From the NCBI GenBank assembly GCA_004297935.1, contig SCRE01000015.1, positions 39,598 to 103,597 on the forward strand: a stretch of DNA of 64,000 nt, read 5' to 3'. Each line of letters begins with the position of its first letter. The first letter of the stretch is position 1. Origin of the DNA: Microbacteriaceae bacterium (GTDB taxonomy: Bacteria; Actinomycetota; Actinomycetes; Actinomycetales; Microbacteriaceae). Positions 57,754 to 64,000 of this stretch are shown piece after piece. Both the position numbers and the translations under genes were made by a program. The notes beneath the pieces were generated by a model that worked only from the letters and a program-made list of their open reading frames with translations, ran no database searches and was not told the DNA's origin.

Positions 57754-57769
57754 CCGCGTGATCACGCGG
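57754..57769. promoter_or_regulatory. Perfect 16-bp palindrome ccgcgtgatcacgcgg
   Basis: Identical to its reverse complement; paired with 57448-57463. Confidence 0.55.
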
Positions 57770-57870
57770 AAGTAGACGCAGGTATCTTTGCACCCATACG
57801 GGGTATCACCCGCGATATTGTGCGTGCGTTGCGGTCGTCGGCGTTGTCGCCGTGGGAAACTGGGCATGAC

Positions 57871-58518
57871 ATGACAGACACGACGGAGCTCAAGCGGGGG
57901 CGCCCCGGCTACGATCAGCGCGCCGTGCTCGAGGTCGCTGTGACCGCGTTCAACGAATTCGGCTACGACGCCACCTCGATGGGCGTGCTCGCAAAGCGGC
58001 TCGGCCTCTCGAAGTCGGCGATCTACCATCACTTTCCGGCGAAGGAGAACATCCTCGAGCTCGCCCTCGACGAGGCGTTGACCGCTCTCGAGGCTGTGCT
58101 GGTCGAGAACCTGCTGACCGAAGTGGATGCCGCGGCTGGCAACACTGCGGGCACCGCAAGCGCCCCAGGAAGTGCAGTCGATCGTCTGGCCGCTGTGCTG
58201 CGCGGCGCCGTCGCAGTGCTCGTCGACAAGCTGCCCTCGGTGACACTGCTGTTGCGGGTGCGCGGCAACACGGATGTCGAACGCCGAGCGCTCACCCGAC
58301 GGCGGGCGTTCGACCGTTCGGTCGCCGCACTCGTCGTTGAAGCACGCGACGAGGGTTCGCTGCGCAGGGATGTCGAGCCGGCAATCGTGTCACGCCTGCT
58401 GTTCGGCATGATCAACTCGATCGTCGAGTGGTACCGTCCGGGCGGGCCGGTGGATGCCGCGACACTCGCCGACGACGTGCTGACGGTCGCCCTCGACGGC
58501 CTGCGCGTGCCGCGATGA
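57871..58518 (+). CDS. TetR-family regulator, probable paa regulator
   Basis: RGRPGYDQRAVLEVAVTAFNEFGYDATSMGVLAKRLGLSKSAIYHHFPAKENILELAL; proximity to the paa genes. Confidence 0.9.
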   Translation: MTDTTELKRGRPGYDQRAVLEVAVTAFNEFGYDATSMGVLAKRLGLSKSAIYHHFPAKENILELALDEALTALEAVLVENLLTEVDAAAGNTAGTASAPGSAVDRLAAVLRGAVAVLVDKLPSVTLLLRVRGNTDVERRALTRRRAFDRSVAALVVEARDEGSLRRDVEPAIVSRLLFGMINSIVEWYRPGGPVDAATLADDVLTVALDGLRVPR

Positions 58519-59858
58519 GCGATTCGGCCGCGGGTGACGACGCCGTCCAGACGCGAGCCATCCTCGACCTCACGATGCGACTGGCAGAGGTGATCTTCTC
58601 GGCCGGTGCCGGTGCGGAAGACGCGACCGCCGCGATGCAGGCGATCACGCGCGCCTACGGCCTGAAGACCACGGACGCCGACATCACGCACACCCTGCTC
58701 ACCCTCACCCATGAGAACGTCCAGACCCATGAGTCCGTGTCGCGCAGCCGTAACGTGAAATACCGCAACCTCGACTACGCGAAGCTGGCGGCGACATCCG
58801 CTCTGATCGGCGAGATCATCGAGCGGAAGCTTGATGTCGCAAGCGCTCGCAAGCGCATCGCCACGATCGTCAGCGCGAAGCCGCAGGTGCCTTGGGTGTG
58901 GCGCCGAATCGGCTGGAGCCTCGTCGGTGCGGGTGCCGCATTCATCGCGACGTTCGTCGTCGATTTCGTGACATCGAGGCTGGCGTCGAGGCGTGTGCCC
59001 GTGTTCTACCAGTCCGTCGCCGGCGGAGCGATCGGCCCGATCGCCGCCGCGCTCGTGCAGCTGTTCGACCCGGGCGAGTCCGCGTCGATCGTCGTGGTCG
59101 CCACGATCATCATGCTGTTGGCCGGCGTCACCACGTTCGGCGCCGTGCACGACACGCTGTCGGGCTTCTATGTGACCGGGACCGCCCGGCTGATGGAAGC
59201 ACTGCTCATCACGGCCGGACTCGTCGCCGGCGTCGCCGGCGCGTCGCTGCTGCTTGGCCGGCTCGGTCTCGATCTGACGATCGAAGCGGATGCGACGGCC
59301 TCGTTCGCGACGCTGCCGACGCAGCTGGCGGCATCCGTTGTCATCGTGATCGGGTTCGGGCTGGCGGTGCAGGTGCCGTGGCGGTCGTTCTGGGCGATCT
59401 GCGTGCTCGGTGCACTGGCCGAACTGGTCTATGTGCTCGGCTTCGGCGCCGGGTTCGGCCGGGTGTGGTCGTCGGCCGCCGCGGCCATCGTGGTCGGCCT
59501 GGTCGCCGCGATCGCGTCTCGGGTCGTGCGCATGCCGCCGCTGGCGATCGTCGTCTCAGCACTTGTGCCTCTCGTTCCGGGGCTGATCCTGTTCCAGGGG
59601 CTGCTACAGCTGGCCGACGGCCAGCTCACCGGCATTCTCAGCATGCTGAGCGCCGCCGGGGTCGCCGGGGCGCTGGCGGCCGGGGCCATCCTGGGTCAAT
59701 ATCTGGTGCAGGCCGTGTGGGGGCCCGCCCGCCGCCTGCAACGCCGATTCATCGGGCCGCTGATGGCGATGCCCGTGCAATTCGGCCGCCGCGCCGACCG
59801 AGGCACGGCCGGCGGCGCGACAGCAGGCACAGGCAAGCGCGCGGGCAAGCGGATCTGA
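58515..59858 (+). CDS. Threonine/serine exporter family protein (ThrE-like)
   Basis: LRLAEVIFSAGAGAEDATAAMQAITRAYGL-type N-terminus; multi-TM C-terminus; 4-bp overlap with the TetR gene. Confidence 0.88.
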   Translation: MSDSAAGDDAVQTRAILDLTMRLAEVIFSAGAGAEDATAAMQAITRAYGLKTTDADITHTLLTLTHENVQTHESVSRSRNVKYRNLDYAKLAATSALIGEIIERKLDVASARKRIATIVSAKPQVPWVWRRIGWSLVGAGAAFIATFVVDFVTSRLASRRVPVFYQSVAGGAIGPIAAALVQLFDPGESASIVVVATIIMLLAGVTTFGAVHDTLSGFYVTGTARLMEALLITAGLVAGVAGASLLLGRLGLDLTIEADATASFATLPTQLAASVVIVIGFGLAVQVPWRSFWAICVLGALAELVYVLGFGAGFGRVWSSAAAAIVVGLVAAIASRVVRMPPLAIVVSALVPLVPGLILFQGLLQLADGQLTGILSMLSAAGVAGALAAGAILGQYLVQAVWGPARRLQRRFIGPLMAMPVQFGRRADRGTAGGATAGTGKRAGKRI

Positions 59859-60148
59859 ACCCCGATTCACGTCAAACCGGACCTTTTGCGACAAACCGGA
59901 TGCCACCTCGAAAACGGTCCGGTCCAGCGTGTGATATCCGGTCCAGCCTCGGGGCCGAGAGAGGCAGACCACTGGGACTCCATCCGCCATTCGACGCGGT
60001 CGCAAACCGGGGCTCTTGCCAACTACACGAACGTTTGCCAAACTGACCTTGTCAGCTTGGAGCCGTGGCGCCGTGCATCAATGGAGTTGCACCGTCACCG
60101 TGCACCTCGCCGACGAAAGTCAAGCCTTGTGCGTTCTTTGAGGAGTCA

Positions 60149-61642
60149 ATGATGACAAATATCCCAGACGGTTTCAGCAGTCGGTTGTACAACAAGGACA
60201 TCGCGCCGCGTTCCGGCATCGGCAAATGGGGCACCTGGGAGCTGTTCGCCTGGTGGATGTCGGCCTGGCACAGCCTGGGCGGCTACGCCTTCGCCGTCGG
60301 ACTGATCGTTCTCGGCATCAACGGGTGGCAGATGGCCGTGGGGCTGAGCCTCGGCATCGTGATCATCTATTTCATGAGCAACCTGATGGGTATCGCCGGC
60401 CAGAAAGTCGGGGTGCCGTTCCCCGTCTTCGCCCGGGCGAGCTTCGGTGTGTTCGGCGCGAACATTCCAGCACTGTTGCGCGCCATCGTGGCGATCTTCT
60501 GGTATGGAATCCAGACCTGGTTGGCATCCGCCGTCATCATGATCCTCGTGGTCAAGCTGTGGCCGGCGACGGAACCGATGACCAAGGGCGACTTCCTCGG
60601 CCTGTCCGGTCTGGGCTGGATCTGCTTCCTCTTCCTCTGGGCCGTGCAACTGCTCGTGCTGCACCGCGGCATCGAAACGGTGCGCAAGCTGACGGTCTTC
60701 GCCGGGCCGGCGATCTGGGTGGCCATGGCAGCCCTCGCCATCTGGACGCTGAATCGGGCCGGCTGGTCGCTCGACTGGAACTATCACGAGGCGGGCGCGA
60801 GCCAGAGCTTCGGGGCGCTCTTCATCGCAACCTGCGCAGCGATGTTCATCACTGTCGCGTACATGGCCGGACCGATGCTGAACTTCGCGGACTTCACGCG
60901 TCTCTCACCGAGTCGGAGGGCCGTCATCCGAGGCAACGCTCTCGGCCTGCTGCTGAACGGCATCGCGTTCGGTGTCGTGTCGATCATCATCGCGCTGGCG
61001 TCGGTCAAGGTCTACGGCAAGGCCATCCAGGACCCGATCCTGCTGCTGAAGGAAATCGACAACCCGACCCTGCTGTTGCTCACGATCATCGTCGTGGTCA
61101 TCGCAACCGCTGGAATCAACGTCATTCTGAACTTCGTCTCTCCGTCGTACGACATTTCGAACGCGGCCCCGAAGCAGATCAGCTTCCGGCGCGGCGGCTT
61201 GATCACCGCAGTGCTCGCCGTCATCGTCACACCGTGGAACCTCTACTCGAACCCCGTCGTCGTGAACCAATTCATCGGCGGAGTCGGCGCACTGATGGGG
61301 CCACTGTTGGGGATCGTGCTGATCGACTACTACCTGATCCGCAAGGCTCAGATCAACGCGGCCAGTCTCTACAGCGACGCACCGGACGGGCGCTACTTCT
61401 ATCACCGTGGCGCCAACCTCAACTCGGTGTATGCGCTGATCGTGTCGGGGGTCATCACGCTGACGATCACCTTCGTGCCTGCGTTCAGCTCGCTGGCGCC
61501 GTTCGCGTGGCCGATCGGTGTCATCCTGGGCGGCCTGTTCTGCCTTGTTTTCAACCGGATGCGCCCGAATGTGCACGCACGTGCAGCGGATCTCGCCGAC
61601 GAGGCCAACGCGCCCGACGCGGTCGACGAGGTCGGCGTCTAG
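60149..61642 (+). CDS. NCS1-family permease (cytosine/purine/hydantoin-type)
   Basis: YNKDIAPRSGIGKWGTWELFAWWMSAWHSLGGYAFAVGL; PFPVFARASFGVFGANIPALLRAIVAIFWYGIQTWL. Confidence 0.93.
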   Translation: MMTNIPDGFSSRLYNKDIAPRSGIGKWGTWELFAWWMSAWHSLGGYAFAVGLIVLGINGWQMAVGLSLGIVIIYFMSNLMGIAGQKVGVPFPVFARASFGVFGANIPALLRAIVAIFWYGIQTWLASAVIMILVVKLWPATEPMTKGDFLGLSGLGWICFLFLWAVQLLVLHRGIETVRKLTVFAGPAIWVAMAALAIWTLNRAGWSLDWNYHEAGASQSFGALFIATCAAMFITVAYMAGPMLNFADFTRLSPSRRAVIRGNALGLLLNGIAFGVVSIIIALASVKVYGKAIQDPILLLKEIDNPTLLLLTIIVVVIATAGINVILNFVSPSYDISNAAPKQISFRRGGLITAVLAVIVTPWNLYSNPVVVNQFIGGVGALMGPLLGIVLIDYYLIRKAQINAASLYSDAPDGRYFYHRGANLNSVYALIVSGVITLTITFVPAFSSLAPFAWPIGVILGGLFCLVFNRMRPNVHARAADLADEANAPDAVDEVGV

Positions 61643-61786
61643 GCCGACGACGCAGTGCCGACGACGAGCGGCGGCATCGACGAGCGGCGGCATCGACGTC
61701 GGCACTGCACGCCCGACTTCCAGCAGTGCACTCCACGTGATCACATGACCGCGCGGCCCCGTGAGCAAGTGAGTAGGTGAGTCCCG

Positions 61787-63040
61787 ATGACTGCTGCGCG
61801 CGAGCTCGCGCCGTCCATGGGCCGGGTGGCGGCCGAGTTGCGCGCGCTCTCCGGCATCTGTGACGATTCGTTCAGCGGATGGACGCGAGAAGTGTTCACC
61901 GAGCCATACCGTGATTCGCGGCAGTGGATTCAGAATGCGATGCGCGATGCCGGACTCGAGGTGTATGTCGACGGTGCCGGAAACATCGTCGGCAGACTGC
62001 AAGGATCGTCGACGGGAGCACCGGTGATCGTGACCGGATCGCATACCGACACGGTCACCTCCGGCGGCCGGTTCGACGGGATCGTCGGGGTGCTCGGTGG
62101 AATCGAAACGGCTCGGCGTCTGCGGGAGGAAGGCATCCGTCTCACGCACGACCTGATCGTGATCGATTTCCTCGGCGAGGAACCGAACGAATTCGGTTTG
62201 AGCTGCTTGGGCAGCAGAACCCTTGCCGGTGAGTTGACGACGTCAGACCTTGATCGCGTCAATCCTCGTGGCATCAGCCTGGGAGACCGCTACGCGGGTT
62301 TCGGGCTCGACCCGAGTGCGGTCATCTCCAACGATTGGGCACGAACGGGCGCCCTGCACGGCTATCTCGAACTGCATATCGAGCAGGGTCCGACGCTCGA
62401 GGAACGCGGCATTCCGATCGGAATCGTGACCGCGATCGCGGGGATCGAACGGCTGGTCGCAACATTTCGCGGTCGAGCAGATCATGCCGGGACCAGGAGC
62501 ATGGATTCTCGGCAGGACGCGATGGTCGCCGCCGCCGAGGCCGTGCTCGCCGTCCGTCGTGAAGGCTGCTCCGCACCGGTGCATGGCGTGGCGACGACGA
62601 CGCAGGTGCGCTCGCTGACGGAATCGCCGAACGTCGTGCCGAGTCTGGTCACGATGCGCAGCGAGGTCCGGAGCATCGATGCCAGCTGGCTGAGCGGCAC
62701 GCGCCGTCGTCTCGCCGAGGAGATTCAAGCGTCGGCGAATGCGACCGGCGTCGACGTCGAGTTCGACTGGACGCACGACAACGACGTGGTCGAGACCACA
62801 TCAGGGGTGCAGGACATCGCCGCCGCAGCAGCGAGTGCTATCGGAGCGCCCTGGATGCCGATCCCGAGCGGGGCCACGCACGACGCGGTGCACATGGCGC
62901 GTCTGACCCGGATGGGAATGATCTTCGTCCCATCGCGCGACGGCAAGAGCCACTGCCCGGAGGAGTGGACCGAGCTCGACGACATCGCGACCGGGATCCG
63001 TGTCCTCGCCGATACGGTCCTCAGGCTGGACACCGAATAG
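61787..63040 (+). CDS. M20-family Zn-dependent hydrolase (N-carbamoyl-L-amino acid hydrolase / allantoate amidohydrolase-like)
   Basis: VTGSHTDTVTSGGRFDGIVGVLGGIETARRL; IDFLGEEPNEFGLSCLGSRTLAGEL; LELHIEQGPTLEERGIPIGIVTAIAGI. Confidence 0.92.
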   Translation: MTAARELAPSMGRVAAELRALSGICDDSFSGWTREVFTEPYRDSRQWIQNAMRDAGLEVYVDGAGNIVGRLQGSSTGAPVIVTGSHTDTVTSGGRFDGIVGVLGGIETARRLREEGIRLTHDLIVIDFLGEEPNEFGLSCLGSRTLAGELTTSDLDRVNPRGISLGDRYAGFGLDPSAVISNDWARTGALHGYLELHIEQGPTLEERGIPIGIVTAIAGIERLVATFRGRADHAGTRSMDSRQDAMVAAAEAVLAVRREGCSAPVHGVATTTQVRSLTESPNVVPSLVTMRSEVRSIDASWLSGTRRRLAEEIQASANATGVDVEFDWTHDNDVVETTSGVQDIAAAAASAIGAPWMPIPSGATHDAVHMARLTRMGMIFVPSRDGKSHCPEEWTELDDIATGIRVLADTVLRLDTE

Positions 63041-63066
63041 CGCGATACCCGCGGCTCCGGCGAGAG

Positions 63067-63160
63067 AGGTCTCGATACGGGTCTCGATACGGGTCTCGAT
63101 ACGCTCGTACCGCGCTACTCGACCACCGTCTTTTCCTTGCTACTCGATCACCGTCTGTTA
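63067..63160. repeat. Dispersed GGTCTCGATACG(3x)...CTACTCGACCACCG repeat, intergenic copy
   Basis: aggtctcgatacgggtctcgatacgggtctcgatacgctcgtaccgcgctactcgaccaccgtc. Confidence 0.88.
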
Positions 63161-64000
63161 CGGCTTCGGAATCGACGTGTACGAGTCCGGCCGGCGGTCC
63201 CGGTAGAACTGCCAATCGTTACGCACCCGGCGCACCATGTCCAGATCCAGATCACGAATCACGACCTCCTCATGCTCACCACTGCCATACCCACCGACAA
63301 TGTTGCCCTGCGGATCCGCGAACTGACTATTCCCATAGAACGTCACAGCCTCATCGCCGTACTCGTTATCCTCACGCCCCACCCGATTCGGCGCCGCCAC
63401 GAAATAACCATTCGCCGCCGCCGCCGCAGGCTGCTCCAACTCCCACAACCGATTCGACAGCCCCGGCTTGGTCGCATTCGGATTGAACACGATCTGCGCC
63501 CCATTCAAACCCAGCTCACGCCACCCCTCCGGGAAATGCCGGTCATAACAGATATACACACCCACCGGCCCGACCGCCGTCCGGAACACCGGATACCCCA
63601 GATTCCCCGGACGGAAATAGAACTTCTCCCAAAACTTCTCCAAATGCGGAATGTGATGCTTGCGATACTTACCCAAAACACTGCCATCCGCATCCACCAC
63701 CACCGCCGTGTTGTAATACACCCCCGGCTGATCCTCCTCATAAATCGGCAGAACCATCACCATGCCCAGTTCCCTCGCCAACGCGGCGAAACGCTGCACA
63801 ATCGGACCATCCGCAGCCTCCGCATAGGAGTAATACTTCTTATCCTGCGTGATCCCGAAATACGGGCCGTAAAACAATTCCTGAAAACAAATCACCTGCG
63901 CCCCATCAGCAGCCGCCTCCCGCGCGAACCGCTCATGCCGATCCAGCATCGACCCCTTATCACCCGTCCACGCCGTCTGCGTAATCGCCACACGAACAAC
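63158..64000 (-). CDS. Nitrilase-superfamily amidase (N-carbamoyl beta-alanine/putrescine amidase-like), N-terminus runs off the window
   Basis: ICFQELFYGPYFGITQDKKYYSYAE; KYRKHHIPHLEKFWEKFYFRPGNLGYPVF; GVYICYDRHFPEGWRELGLNGA. Confidence 0.93.
   Translation of the reverse strand, partial: VVRVAITQTAWTGDKGSMLDRHERFAREAAADGAQVICFQELFYGPYFGITQDKKYYSYAEAADGPIVQRFAALARELGMVMVLPIYEEDQPGVYYNTAVVVDADGSVLGKYRKHHIPHLEKFWEKFYFRPGNLGYPVFRTAVGPVGVYICYDRHFPEGWRELGLNGAQIVFNPNATKPGLSNRLWELEQPAAAAANGYFVAAPNRVGREDNEYGDEAVTFYGNSQFADPQGNIVGGYGSGEHEEVVIRDLDLDMVRRVRNDWQFYRDRRPDSYTSIPKP

Noticed and set aside
60905-62149. 414-aa minus-strand ORF opposite the NCS1 permease
   Set aside because: Asp/Arg/His-rich antisense translation typical of GC-rich DNA; no conserved motifs.

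Overview
64-kb window of high-GC actinobacterial DNA (Microbacteriaceae-like by gene content and codon usage; inference only). Recognisable modules: TrkH/TrkA K+ uptake; a sensor kinase/response regulator pair; proC; an alpha-galactoside locus (alpha-galactosidase, ABC importer, beta-propeller glycosidase, LacI regulator with two matching operators); CDF transporter, tadA, upp; an atypical winged-helix regulator; an MFS transporter; mdh; an acyl-CoA oxidase-like gene; recQ; a YcnI-CopC-CopD/CtaG copper locus; assorted hydrolases and oxidoreductases; an amino-acid permease with a GntR/Cache pair; Mrp, an iron-sulfur assembly protein, a Rieske protein and a ferredoxin; a VapBC45-like toxin-antitoxin module; a DEAD-box helicase; a phenylacetate (paa) cluster; an AAA/DUF4143 ATPase; a TetR regulator; a ThrE-like exporter; and an NCS1 permease/amidohydrolase/nitrilase cluster. 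The most notable unexplained structure is repeat biology. (1) A ~210-bp MITE-like element occurs twice, with terminal inverted repeats and apparent 9-10 bp target duplications. (2) Dispersed intergenic repeats have entered the coding sequences of RecQ and a DEAD-box helicase in frame. (3) Short tandem repeats recur around start codons and gene junctions. (4) The fdxA 3' end is duplicated on the far side of a toxin-antitoxin module, resembling attachment-site-like direct repeats. (5) Four exact-period 23-bp iterons precede the AAA ATPase gene. No tRNA, rRNA or CRISPR array was recognised.
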